Source: Dehalococcoidia bacterium
GTDB lineage: Bacteria; Chloroflexota; Dehalococcoidia; Lucifugimonadales; Lucifugimonadaceae
Direction: 5' to 3'
Length of the DNA stretch: 64,000 nucleotides
Assembly (NCBI GenBank): GCA_029940375.1
Contig: JAPYUX010000001.1
Location: 118,446 to 182,445, forward strand
Positions within the stretch are counted from its first letter, which is position 1, and each line of letters begins with the position of its first letter. The translations under genes and the position numbers were made by a program. The notes below the pieces were generated by a model. The model was not told the DNA's origin and ran no database searches. It was given only the letters and a program-made list of their open reading frames with translations. Shown one piece after another: positions 46,125 to 54,203 of this stretch.

Positions 46125-47201
46125 ATGGTACAAGAAAGATTGATAGGCTTTGGAACTGCAAATATTAAAGTATTTGGTGTTGGTGGAGGAGGTGGAAATG
46201 CTATAAATCGAATGTATAAGAATACAATTTCAGGCATAGAATTCATTTCAGTAAACACTGATAATCAAGCTCTTGATAGTTCAATAGTTCCCAACAAAAT
46301 TAGAATAGGTGATCGAATCGCTCGCGGAATGGGGGTAGGAGGAGATCCATCTAAGGGAAAACAATGTGCAGAAGAAAGCCGAAATGATTTGAAGGAATCT
46401 GTTAATAATTCAGATATGGTATTCATTGCTGCAGGTATGGGAGGTGGATCCGGAACAGGAGCAGCACCAGTTATTGCTGAGGTAGCAAAAAGTTCTGGAG
46501 CTTTAACTATTGGTGTTGTCACAAAACCTTTTGGCTTTGAAGGAACCCAAAGATTAGATGCGGCTCTTGAAGGTATAGAAATCTTGAAGAAAAGTGTTGA
46601 TACTTTAATCGTTGTACCTAATGATAAATTATTAGAAACCGAAGACAATCTTTCTATGTCTGATGCCTTCGATTTGGCAGATGATGTACTAAGAGTTGGT
46701 ATTGAGTCTATTTCAGAATTGATATTGGTTCCAGGGGAGATCAATTTAGATTTTGCTGATGTAAAAACAATTATGGAAAATTCTGGTCCCGCTTGGATGG
46801 GTATTGGTGAAGGGACAGGGGAAAACAGATCAACAGAAGCAGCAGAAAGAGCTGTTTCTTCTCCGCTTTTAGAAATGCCTATTGATGGAGCAAAAGGTGT
46901 CATTTTCAATGTCTCTGGAGGATCTGATATTACCTTGGATGAAGTTACAACTGCGTCTGAAGTAATAAAAGCGAAAGTTCATCCTGATGCAAATATTATT
47001 TTTGGAAGTGTTACTAACCCTAAAAATGACGGGAAAGTTAAAATAACAGTCATAGCGACTGGATTTCCTGAAATATTGGATGATGATTTTGTAAATAGAA
47101 ATATTAAGCAAGAAGGAATGTCCTTTGATGATCTTGAAGTTCCCCCTTTTCTCAGAAAACACCCAGGAGCCCTTAGGAGATTAAGATCAGGAACTTTATA
47201 A
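46125..47201 (+). CDS. ftsZ: FtsZ, orphan copy
   Basis: The protein has 358 residues, a tubulin-like GTPase of the division ring. Motifs: G-V-G-G-G-G-G-N (about 16-23), N-T-D in the T2 region, the tubulin signature G-G-G-S-G-T-G-A-A-P (about 105-114) and the T7 loop N-L-D-F-A-D. The C-terminal linker is very short (about 15 residues) before the FtsA-binding peptide L-E-V-P-P-F-L-R-K, and unlike the second FtsZ it continues for twelve basic residues ending R-R-L-R-S-G-T-L. GAGG lies eight bases before the ATG; the frame is open to 46095 but that extension has no support. It stands alone, far from the ftsA-ftsZ pair. Confidence 0.94.
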   Translation: MVQERLIGFGTANIKVFGVGGGGGNAINRMYKNTISGIEFISVNTDNQALDSSIVPNKIRIGDRIARGMGVGGDPSKGKQCAEESRNDLKESVNNSDMVFIAAGMGGGSGTGAAPVIAEVAKSSGALTIGVVTKPFGFEGTQRLDAALEGIEILKKSVDTLIVVPNDKLLETEDNLSMSDAFDLADDVLRVGIESISELILVPGEINLDFADVKTIMENSGPAWMGIGEGTGENRSTEAAERAVSSPLLEMPIDGAKGVIFNVSGGSDITLDEVTTASEVIKAKVHPDANIIFGSVTNPKNDGKVKITVIATGFPEILDDDFVNRNIKQEGMSFDDLEVPPFLRKHPGALRRLRSGTL

Positions 47202-47268
47202 ATTTATTTTTGAATTAAGATTTTTATTTTTTTTAAATAAATTTCTTAGATTCCATGAACAAACACTT

Positions 47269-47745
47269 CTAAGCTTTCTTTTTTTCTGGAATATTATCAA
47301 GAACTTCATTCATATTAGTTGTTCGTCCATTATATCTAGGATCGCACACAATAATAAACGCATGAGCTACAGCTTCAGAATGAGATATATCAACAGATAT
47401 TAAGCTAAATTCAAATCTTTTGACTATTTTTTTTATTTTGTTTCTATTTGCATTTGATATGATCTTTTGTTTGATTTTTTTCTCTGAAAAACCAAGTTCT
47501 ATTTTTAACATAATCCTTATTAATTCGTTATTTTTATTTACGTTTATTATTTCATTTAGAGTTTTGTCTATTGAGTTAGAATTTTTCAAATATACTATTT
47601 CATCATCTTCAAATATACATATTATTCCTGATTTGTTACCCAACATCCAAGTATGTTCCTTATTAATAGGCATTCTGTTATTTTGTGTAAGTAAGATATA
47701 GTCTGACTTCCAAGATTTCAGGTGGGATTCTGTAAATTGGTTCAT
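47269..47745 (-). CDS. small protein with degenerate GIY-YIG-like fold
   Basis: The protein has 158 residues, Lys/Asn/Ile-rich. The middle reads S-G-I-I-C-I-F-E-D-D-E-I-V-Y-L-K (about 39-54) followed by L-N-E-I-I, and the last part has E-A-V-A-H-A-F-I-I-V-C-D-P-R-Y-N. This matches the order GIY, YIG, catalytic helix, metal glutamate and P-x-Y-N of GIY-YIG domains, but GIY is GII, YIG is Y-L-K and the catalytic arginine is not obvious, so activity is doubtful. No specific function can be given. It lies between ftsZ (convergent) and the CinA-like gene (divergent). Confidence 0.6.
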   Translation of the reverse strand: MNQFTESHLKSWKSDYILLTQNNRMPINKEHTWMLGNKSGIICIFEDDEIVYLKNSNSIDKTLNEIINVNKNNELIRIMLKIELGFSEKKIKQKIISNANRNKIKKIVKRFEFSLISVDISHSEAVAHAFIIVCDPRYNGRTTNMNEVLDNIPEKKKA

Positions 47746-47808
47746 GATTTATATTATATTTATTAGTTTGAGAAAAAATTTTGTATATTTTTATATTATT
47801 ATAATGTT

Positions 47809-48357
47809 ATGGATAGAAAAGTTGGTAATTTAATCACTCGAATTCACGCATCTGATAATTTTAAAGGATCTTTAGTTGTTACTGGTTGCGGTTCTATGTC
47901 AATAGCTTGGTTATTTTCTATTCCTGGGTCTTCTAATACGCTTCTAAGTGCATATGTTCCATATTCAAAAAAATCACTAGAATTATATTTAGAGAAACAT
48001 TTAACGAACCATGTGAGTGAAAAAGAAGCTCTGTCTATTGCTAATGTGGCCTATAAGAATACATTAAAGTTTATTAATACCTCTGAAAAAGATATTAAAG
48101 TCTTTGGAATTGGTTGTACTGGCGCGATTGCTACAAATAGAAATCGAAAAGGTGAAGATAGAGCGCATATTGCTATAAAATCTAAGAATAAAGAATGTAT
48201 TTATTCTATTTATTTCAACAAACTAAAAAGGGATAGGAAATCTGAAGAAATAATTGTGAGCAAGCAAATTATAAACGCTATTGCATATATTTCTGAAATA
48301 CCTGATTCTATTCCATTGGATTTATTAGAAGATGAAAAATTTTTTGAAACAAATTGA
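47809..48357 (+). CDS. CinA C-terminal-like protein (pyridine-nucleotide amidohydrolase family)
   Basis: The protein has 182 residues. It corresponds to the C-terminal CinA domain: V-V-T-G-C-G-S-M-S (about 23-31), the S-x-P-G-S-S-N-T-L motif, V-P-Y-S-K-K-S-L, G-I-G-C-T-G-A-I-A-T (about 102-111) and R-A-H-I-A-I-K. The N-terminal MoaB-like half of full CinA is absent. In E. coli PncC this domain deamidates NMN. A TATAAT ends three bases before the ATG and no Shine-Dalgarno is seen. Its end overlaps the next gene by 26 bp; in plants the same two domains are, as I recall, fused in one protein. Confidence 0.78.
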   Translation: MDRKVGNLITRIHASDNFKGSLVVTGCGSMSIAWLFSIPGSSNTLLSAYVPYSKKSLELYLEKHLTNHVSEKEALSIANVAYKNTLKFINTSEKDIKVFGIGCTGAIATNRNRKGEDRAHIAIKSKNKECIYSIYFNKLKRDRKSEEIIVSKQIINAIAYISEIPDSIPLDLLEDEKFFETN

Positions 48358-48928
48358 ACGTTTAGAAAATAATAAAATCAATCATTTTATTACTAATCGG
48401 GAATTTGATGTATTAAATAATAACATAATAAAATCCATAATTTTGTCAGGATCTTTTAATCCTATTCATTCGGGACATAGATCACTTTTAGAATATGTGT
48501 CTAATTTACTTGATAGGAATAAATATTATGAAATATCAATAATGAATGTTGACAAACCAGCACTCTCTATTGAAGAACTTTTATCTAGGATTCCAAGTTT
48601 CTCTTTTGATGAAAAAATAATAATTACTAATAGTAGTAAATTTATTGATAAAGTAAAAATATTTCCAGATACTTGTTTTATAGTTGGATATGATACAGCA
48701 ATGAGAATTCTTGATGAGTCATATCTATCTGACAATGAGACTTTGGATGAATTCTTAAATATGGTTAGTTCTAGAAATTGTTTTTTTATGGTAGCAGGTC
48801 GTGTAGATGAAAAAGGAAAGTTTAATAATTTGAAATCAGATGAGATAAAAGAGAAGTATAGATCTTTATTTATGATTATTGACGAGGAAGATTTTAGGTC
48901 CGATATTTCCTCTACAGATATAAGATAA
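48332..48928 (+). CDS. cytidylyltransferase-like / NadD-like nucleotidyltransferase
   Basis: The protein has 198 residues. The HxGH-type nucleotidylyltransferase motif is G-S-F-N-P-I-H-S-G-H (about 40-49), preceded by I-I-L-S. The second half has D-K-P-A-L-S, F-I-V-G-Y-D-T-A and ends S-D-I-S-S-T-D-I-R, equivalent to the I-S-S-T-x-I-R of NadD/CoaD-type enzymes. It should transfer NMP to a phosphate-bearing substrate; the substrate is unknown. The start overlaps the CinA-like gene by 26 bp, implying coupled expression. Confidence 0.78.
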   Translation: MKNFLKQIERLENNKINHFITNREFDVLNNNIIKSIILSGSFNPIHSGHRSLLEYVSNLLDRNKYYEISIMNVDKPALSIEELLSRIPSFSFDEKIIITNSSKFIDKVKIFPDTCFIVGYDTAMRILDESYLSDNETLDEFLNMVSSRNCFFMVAGRVDEKGKFNNLKSDEIKEKYRSLFMIIDEEDFRSDISSTDIR

Positions 48929-48935
48929 TAGTAAA

Positions 48936-48978
48936 TTTTGACAAGAATTTTGACAAGAACATTTATTCTAATTATTAT
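48936..48978 (+). promoter_or_regulatory. tandem-repeat promoter region of umuDC
   Basis: TTTTGACAAGAA occurs twice in direct tandem (48936-48947, 48948-48959). The second copy supplies a perfect TTGACA (48950-48955) placed 17 bp before TATTAT (48973-48978). Transcription would then start near 48985. AGAAC-ATTT-ATTCT next to the second copy is a short imperfect dyad that might bind a LexA-type repressor; no standard SOS box is recognisable. Confidence 0.55.
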
Positions 48979-49386
48979 ATGTATTCCATGAGTGAATTGG
49001 ATAATGTAATTTTTTTAGACACTAAAGTTTCCGCAGGATTTCCTTCTCCAGCCGATGATTTTGTATCTTTTGATTTAAACTTACATGATTATATTGTTAA
49101 TAATCCTATATCAACATTTTGTATTCGAGTTACTGGAGATTCTATGATTAATATTGGTATATTTTCTGGTGATATATTAATTATTGATAGGTCTATTAAT
49201 CCAAGAAATAATCATATTATTTTAGCAGTATTAGATGGTGAATTTTTATTAAAGAAGTTAAATTTCCAAAAAGGAAATATCGTACTTAAAGCTGAGAATG
49301 AGTATTATCAACCAATTTTTGTCAATAGAAATAGAGATTTTAAAGTTTGGGGAGTTGTAATAGCCTCTATAAAGAAATTTCTATGA
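48979..49386 (+). CDS. umuD: UmuD/LexA-like S24 peptidase
   Basis: The protein has 135 residues. The self-cleavage site is A-G-F-P-S-P-A (Ala19-Gly20), the nucleophile Ser55 lies in G-D-S-M, and Lys92 in F-L-L-K-K-L; Ser and Lys are 37 residues apart, as in UmuD. There is no DNA-binding HTH, so this is UmuD rather than LexA. RecA-stimulated cleavage activates the polymerase complex. A second ATG at 48988 may be the real start, because the best -10 box ends at 48978, which would leave an mRNA with almost no leader. It overlaps umuC by the ATGA. Confidence 0.9.
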   Translation: MYSMSELDNVIFLDTKVSAGFPSPADDFVSFDLNLHDYIVNNPISTFCIRVTGDSMINIGIFSGDILIIDRSINPRNNHIILAVLDGEFLLKKLNFQKGNIVLKAENEYYQPIFVNRNRDFKVWGVVIASIKKFL

Positions 49387-50636
49387 TAGTTTTGATTGAC
49401 TGTAATAATTTTTATGTCTCTTGTGAAAGGATTTTTAATCCAGGTTTAAAAGATAAACCACTAATTGTCTTGTCTAATAATGATGGCTGTGTTATTTCTC
49501 GTTCTGAGGAAGCGAAGAGAATAGGAATACAAATGGGTATTCCTGTGTTTAAAATTAGAGATTTAATCCATAAGAATAAAATATTCGTATTTTCTTCAAA
49601 TTTTACCTTGTATGCTAACATTTCCAGAAGAGTAATGCATATTTTAAAAACATATTCAGAAAAAATAGAAATTTACTCTATAGATGAAGCGTTTATAGAA
49701 TTAAGACTTCACAAATCATCCTATAAAGAATGTAGAAATATTCTCAACATTATTCAAAAATTTACAGGTGTTCCTGTATCGATTGGAATGGCTCGAACTA
49801 AAACTTTGGCTAAAATAGCTGTTTCACTGGCAAAAAAAAGAAAAGATAATATATTTATTTTTAATGAATATTCTAATATGTTAAATTTATTTAAAAATAT
49901 AGATATTTTTGATATTTGGGGCATAGGAAAAAGATATACAAAATCTTTTTATAAGAATGGTGTTTATACTGCTTTTCACCTGATTCATTTAAATGAATCA
50001 TGGATTTTAAGTAATTTTAATATTAATGTTCTAAAAACTTACATGGAACTAAAAGGTATTGTTTGCTATCCTATAGAAACTTATAAAAAACCCAAAAAAA
50101 GTATAACTGTATCTAGATCTTTTGTTAATCCAATATTGTCATTTGATATTTTAGAAAAATATATTAATGATTTTGCATTTCTATGTTCTTATAAAATGAG
50201 ATTAGAAAAAAAGAGATCTAATTCCATGTCTGTATTTATACAAACCAGTTTTTATCATGACAATATATATTCAGGATTCACTTCAGAAAATTTTTTTAAA
50301 TCTACAGATAATTACATAGAAATAGTTAAAAAATCTAGCTTACTATTAGTAAAAATTTTTAAAAAAAAATTCAAATATAAAAAAGCGGGAGTTATTTTGA
50401 ATGAATTGAATAATTTTGACTCATATCAATTACCTCTTTTTGCTGATAAACCACAAGATAAAATTATTTCTAAAGAATCTTTGATGTGTTCCATTGACTA
50501 TATTATTAATAACTTTGGATATTCAAAGATTAAACTAGCTTCTCAAAATTTGGGATATAATTGGAGAACCAATAAGGAGCATATTTCACCTATGTATCTA
50601 AGCGAATGGAATGAAATACTTGATGTTAAAATATAG
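49383..50636 (+). CDS. umuC: UmuC translesion DNA polymerase V subunit
   Basis: The protein has 417 residues, the length of UmuC. Y-family motifs are I-D-C-N-N-F-Y-V-S-C-E (start, first metal aspartate) and S-I-D-E-A-F-I-E (second Asp/Glu pair). The thumb, little-finger and the C-terminal DUF4113 with N-W-R-T-N-K-E-H-I-S-P follow. An in-frame GTG at 49347 is inside umuD; the ATG at 49383 overlaps the umuD stop as ATGA, the expected coupling. It is convergent with the FIST gene with no gap. Confidence 0.93.
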   Translation: MIVLIDCNNFYVSCERIFNPGLKDKPLIVLSNNDGCVISRSEEAKRIGIQMGIPVFKIRDLIHKNKIFVFSSNFTLYANISRRVMHILKTYSEKIEIYSIDEAFIELRLHKSSYKECRNILNIIQKFTGVPVSIGMARTKTLAKIAVSLAKKRKDNIFIFNEYSNMLNLFKNIDIFDIWGIGKRYTKSFYKNGVYTAFHLIHLNESWILSNFNINVLKTYMELKGIVCYPIETYKKPKKSITVSRSFVNPILSFDILEKYINDFAFLCSYKMRLEKKRSNSMSVFIQTSFYHDNIYSGFTSENFFKSTDNYIEIVKKSSLLLVKIFKKKFKYKKAGVILNELNNFDSYQLPLFADKPQDKIISKESLMCSIDYIINNFGYSKIKLASQNLGYNWRTNKEHISPMYLSEWNEILDVKI

Positions 50637-51821
50637 TTATTTTTTTTCCTTAAATATAGCGAATGAAGAAGTGTAACCATGCAAAAAAGTTCTATCCCCA
50701 ATAGGGCTTATTTCTCCATTTGAGAAAAATCCAGTTACCGGTGAATTATTATCTATAACGTTTTTATAAAGATTGATATCATGATGCGATTTTCCTAATA
50801 GATATTTACCTCTACCTACACTTGAGAACATTAATGTAGATTTTATCGTTTTACTTTTTTCTTGATGATATTCTGACAACAATTTTTTTAATTCTTCTTG
50901 AGCTACACCTGAATCTCTTAAATGGAATTGTATAATCTGACCATCTGTTATTGATTCTCCAATTGTGATAGAGCCCGTATCCTTGTCTATTGAAGAGATG
51001 TTTCTAATCATATACTGTATTTTCTCTCTATTATTCGATAAACGATCCATCAACATTCCTATTTGTAGTGCATTGTTCATGTTTTCTTTATCTTCTTCTG
51101 ATGCTTTATCATATATATTTTTTATTGCTACTATAGGTAATTCTCCATCTAATTCATGAATGACGTTATTTGATGATTGTGTAACAATCATTGGTTCACC
51201 TATGGGTCGACAACTTTGAGCGACTAAAATATCTAGTTCAAAATTACCTGTTATTAACAACCCACAACTACCTTTATAATAGGTTTTTTCATTAACAAAC
51301 AATGCATTTTGCCCTGGTTTATTCCCTCCAGATGCTAAAGCACCTATTGTTTTACTACGTGGGAACGCAAAATCGAGTCCATCTAGTACATATTCTGTTC
51401 TTATAGAAAAAGGATCTGGAAATAACACAATTGTTTCGGGATCTTTTCCAACGTTACCAACAATTTTTTCCCAGGATTTAGGTCCTTCATCAGGACTTGG
51501 TAATTCATCTTGATAAAAATGAAACGGGGTTATTTTTACGTTTGGTAAACTAGCAACGATTATTGAAATCCCAGGAAGATATTCAAATTCTTGACCTTCT
51601 CCAATTACTCCAGAGGCTGAACATCCTATTACTTTATCGCAATTTATTGCATTTTTTATTTTTTTGCTTACTTCTTCATAATCGGATGAATGGTGAGATG
51701 AAATAAAAACAATAGCCAAATCAGCTTTCTTATTTCCTAATTTTACTGATATGTCTCTAGTTATATCTTCTAATGCTCTATCAAAAGAGGGAGAATTTGA
51801 AACTGATGAACACCAAAACAT
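50637..51821 (-). CDS. FIST domain signal-transduction protein
   Basis: The protein has 394 residues. FIST N-terminal domain (about 25-210: I-G-C-S-A-S-G-V-I-G, G-A-L-A-S-G-G) and FIST C-terminal domain (about 215-385: G-M-L-M-D-R-L, F-S-N-G-E-I-S-P-I-G near the end). FIST proteins are thought to bind small ligands such as amino acids and act as sensors, but this gene stands alone without a kinase or cyclase. No signal peptide or membrane segment is visible. It lies 5 bp downstream of an aminotransferase gene on the same strand and is probably co-transcribed with it. Confidence 0.85.
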   Translation of the reverse strand: MFWCSSVSNSPSFDRALEDITRDISVKLGNKKADLAIVFISSHHSSDYEEVSKKIKNAINCDKVIGCSASGVIGEGQEFEYLPGISIIVASLPNVKITPFHFYQDELPSPDEGPKSWEKIVGNVGKDPETIVLFPDPFSIRTEYVLDGLDFAFPRSKTIGALASGGNKPGQNALFVNEKTYYKGSCGLLITGNFELDILVAQSCRPIGEPMIVTQSSNNVIHELDGELPIVAIKNIYDKASEEDKENMNNALQIGMLMDRLSNNREKIQYMIRNISSIDKDTGSITIGESITDGQIIQFHLRDSGVAQEELKKLLSEYHQEKSKTIKSTLMFSSVGRGKYLLGKSHHDINLYKNVIDNNSPVTGFFSNGEISPIGDRTFLHGYTSSFAIFKEKK

Positions 51822-51826
51822 AAAAA

Positions 51827-53143
51827 TTACCTTTCTTTTAGTTTCAATAAAGTTGACTTGATCGCTTTAAGAGTTAAATCAATATCTTCTGAAGTATGCG
51901 CAGTAGATAAATGAACCCTTCCATTGGATGATAATCTTATACCTTTATTAAACATGAGTTCACAAAATATTTTGTATTTATTTTCATCACAATAATTGAA
52001 ATGTTCTCGCCAATCTTTAATGTTTTTTTTATTAGTGAAAGATATAGAAAAAACTGATCCTAATCCTTGAACATGAATATTCGAATCTAATTCATGCGAT
52101 AATTTTTCTATTCCTTCCATTAACTTTTTCCCCTTATTATCAAGATCTTCATAAAAATTATTATCATTGATCATTACATCTAAAGAAGCGCTGGCTGCTG
52201 CAATTGATGCGACATTAGAGTTAAAGCTTCCACCATGATATACTATTCCATCACCTACTAGCTTCATAATTTCATTACGACCTGAGAGCATTGCGATAGG
52301 GAACCCTCCTGCAAATGATTTCGCAAAAGTAGCTAAATCAGGCTCAATTCCAAAATACTCTTTTGCACTTCCTTTTAAAATCCTAAAGCCAGTGATTACT
52401 TCGTCGAAAGCTAGTAGTGATCCATTATTATGACACAATTTTTTTACCGATTCTAAATATGATTTGTCGGGAATTATACAATTGGTATTAGCTAAAATAG
52501 GTTCCATGATAACTCCGGCAATATTATCAGAATATTTTTCAAATATTTTGTTTAAGTGTTCTATATCATTCCATCTGGCTATAATTACACTTTTACTAGT
52601 CAAAATATCCATTCCAGTAGATTCAGGTACTGGAATAGGGCTTATTTCATCTCCGGCATATTCTAAATCAGGATGAACCGAGTAATTTATCGAATCCATC
52701 CAGCCGTGATAGTGTCCTTCAAACTTGATAAATAATTGCCTATTAGTATAGCCTCTGATTAATCTGATAAGTAATTGGTTTATTTCTGTTCCACTAGAAG
52801 CAAATCTGACCGTCCAGTTATCAGCATTTAAAATTTTTAGTGCTTTTTGAGCAACTTCGATTTCATTTTCAAATTGAGCTGCATATATCATTCCCTTTTT
52901 AATCTCATTAGAAATAGCATTATTTAAAAAGTCAGGAGCATGTCCAAAAATGTTTGGTCCCATTCCTTGGATATAGTCTATATATTCATTATTATCAACA
53001 TCCCATATTTTTGAACCTTTGGCTTTTTTAATAAAAATAGGAACTTTTGAATGTTCTAAAGTTCTAATTTGAGATGAAATGCCACCACTGATATATAATT
53101 TTGCTTTTTCATAAAGCTCTTTTGAGTTAGATAATTCGTTCAT
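51827..53143 (-). CDS. class III PLP aminotransferase (GSA-aminomutase-like)
   Basis: The protein has 438 residues. It has Y-I-D-Y-I-Q-G-M-G-P (about 52-61), F-A-S-S-G-T-E (PLP phosphate site), D-E-V-I-T-G-F-R (about 250) and the Schiff-base lysine in T-F-A-K-S-F-A-G-G-F (about 270). It is closest to glutamate-1-semialdehyde aminomutase in pattern, yet the region after the lysine lacks the exact G-K-I-I-G-G-G motif, so it may be a related omega- or beta-amino acid transaminase. No other heme genes are in the window. It is expressed upstream of the FIST gene and divergent from birA. Confidence 0.82.
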   Translation of the reverse strand: MNELSNSKELYEKAKLYISGGISSQIRTLEHSKVPIFIKKAKGSKIWDVDNNEYIDYIQGMGPNIFGHAPDFLNNAISNEIKKGMIYAAQFENEIEVAQKALKILNADNWTVRFASSGTEINQLLIRLIRGYTNRQLFIKFEGHYHGWMDSINYSVHPDLEYAGDEISPIPVPESTGMDILTSKSVIIARWNDIEHLNKIFEKYSDNIAGVIMEPILANTNCIIPDKSYLESVKKLCHNNGSLLAFDEVITGFRILKGSAKEYFGIEPDLATFAKSFAGGFPIAMLSGRNEIMKLVGDGIVYHGGSFNSNVASIAAASASLDVMINDNNFYEDLDNKGKKLMEGIEKLSHELDSNIHVQGLGSVFSISFTNKKNIKDWREHFNYCDENKYKIFCELMFNKGIRLSSNGRVHLSTAHTSEDIDLTLKAIKSTLLKLKER

Positions 53144-53205
53144 AAAAATATTCCGCTCTTTATTTATTTCAAAATTTTTGATTTATAGTTAGTATATATT
53201 TCATT

Positions 53206-53964
53206 ATGAAAAAAATTATCGGTAAAAAAATACTGTTTTATGATACTGTTACTTCTACTATGGATTTAGCAAAAAAATTGGTCGGAGATGTTAATGATAT
53301 AGGAACTATTATTGTTGCTAAAAATCAAACTCAGGGAAGAGGTAGTAATAATAGGAAATGGATATCTAATGGTGGAGATGCATTGTTTTCTTTCATTTTA
53401 AAATTTTCAATTAAACACATACATTTATTAGCTCTAACCACTTCATACTCAATTATGCAAATAATAAAACCAGAAACAAAATCTCCATTGCAAATAAAAT
53501 GGCCAAATGATGTTTTAGTTGATGGAAAAAAAATTAGTGGAGTGTTAGTAAATAATTTCGTTAATAATTCTGATGAGATTTGGGCTGTTGTAGGTGTTGG
53601 AATCAATGTAAATTCTAATCCGGAAAATATAATTGATTTGATATATCCAGCAACTAGTATGAAGAATTTGACAAATAGAAAGTTTAACGTCAAAAATTTT
53701 ATTGAAAAATTCTCAGAAAGATTTAACAAAGATTATTTAAGTTTGATATCTGATGATAATTTCTATCAAAAGATAGAATCTCATCTTTACTCTATTGGTG
53801 AAGAAAACATAATCAGAAACATCTATAATTGTTCAGACAAAAAAACCAAAACAACTAAACAAAAAATATTAGGCTTAAATAGTGATGGCACTCTTCTGGT
53901 AGAAAACATGAATGGAATTACGGAGTCAATAAGTTCAGGAGAGATAGCTTTTTTAAATAATTAA
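53206..53964 (+). CDS. birA: biotin--[acetyl-CoA-carboxylase] ligase
   Basis: The protein has 252 residues, class I (no N-terminal HTH). The biotin/AMP loop G-R-G-S-N-N-R-K-W and I-K-W-P-N-D-V-L-V-D-G-K-K-I-S-G are diagnostic, and G-V-G-I-N-V-N-S closes the active site. It attaches biotin to carboxylase subunits. No Shine-Dalgarno is visible, and a TATATT lies five bases before the ATG, so the mRNA may be leaderless. Its end overlaps the convergent yggT gene by 4 bp. Confidence 0.92.
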   Translation: MKKIIGKKILFYDTVTSTMDLAKKLVGDVNDIGTIIVAKNQTQGRGSNNRKWISNGGDALFSFILKFSIKHIHLLALTTSYSIMQIIKPETKSPLQIKWPNDVLVDGKKISGVLVNNFVNNSDEIWAVVGVGINVNSNPENIIDLIYPATSMKNLTNRKFNVKNFIEKFSERFNKDYLSLISDDNFYQKIESHLYSIGEENIIRNIYNCSDKKTKTTKQKILGLNSDGTLLVENMNGITESISSGEIAFLNN

Positions 53965-54203
53965 ATCAAAGAATAAATTACTGCTTTTAGAATTTGAATT
54001 ATCAAAATTGCTGCTAATACAGAAAGATCAAACATTCCTGTATTTGGTAAGATTTTCCTTATTCTTTTCAAAAAAGGTTCAGTAAGTAAAAATAAAAGTT
54101 GTACAAAATAAAACCTATGAATATTAGGAAAATAAGATAACAAAGCCCGTAATATAAACAAACCTGCGAAAATATTTAAAATTGTAATAATTATTGTTGT
54201 CAT
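53961..54203 (-). CDS. YggT family membrane protein
   Basis: The protein has 80 residues with two hydrophobic segments (about 2-22 and 55-80) and between them N-I-H-R-F-Y-F-V-Q-L-L-F-L-L-T-E-P-F-L-K-R-I-R-K-I-L-P, the YggT signature (T-E-P-x-L-x-x-I-R). Function is unknown; the family is often next to proC and division genes, as here. It is the last gene of the nrdR-nrdJ-pdxA-proC-yggT series and directly abuts proC. Confidence 0.85.
   Translation of the reverse strand: MTTIIITILNIFAGLFILRALLSYFPNIHRFYFVQLLFLLTEPFLKRIRKILPNTGMFDLSVLAAILIIQILKAVIYSLI

Noticed and set aside
46265..46909. 214-codon minus-strand frame inside the orphan ftsZ
   Set aside because: It is the antisense shadow of a clear, motif-complete FtsZ and has no family pattern of its own.
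47202..47268. AAATTTATTT/AAATAAATTT as terminator after orphan ftsZ
   Set aside because: The loop would be about 26 bases and the stem is only A-T pairs.
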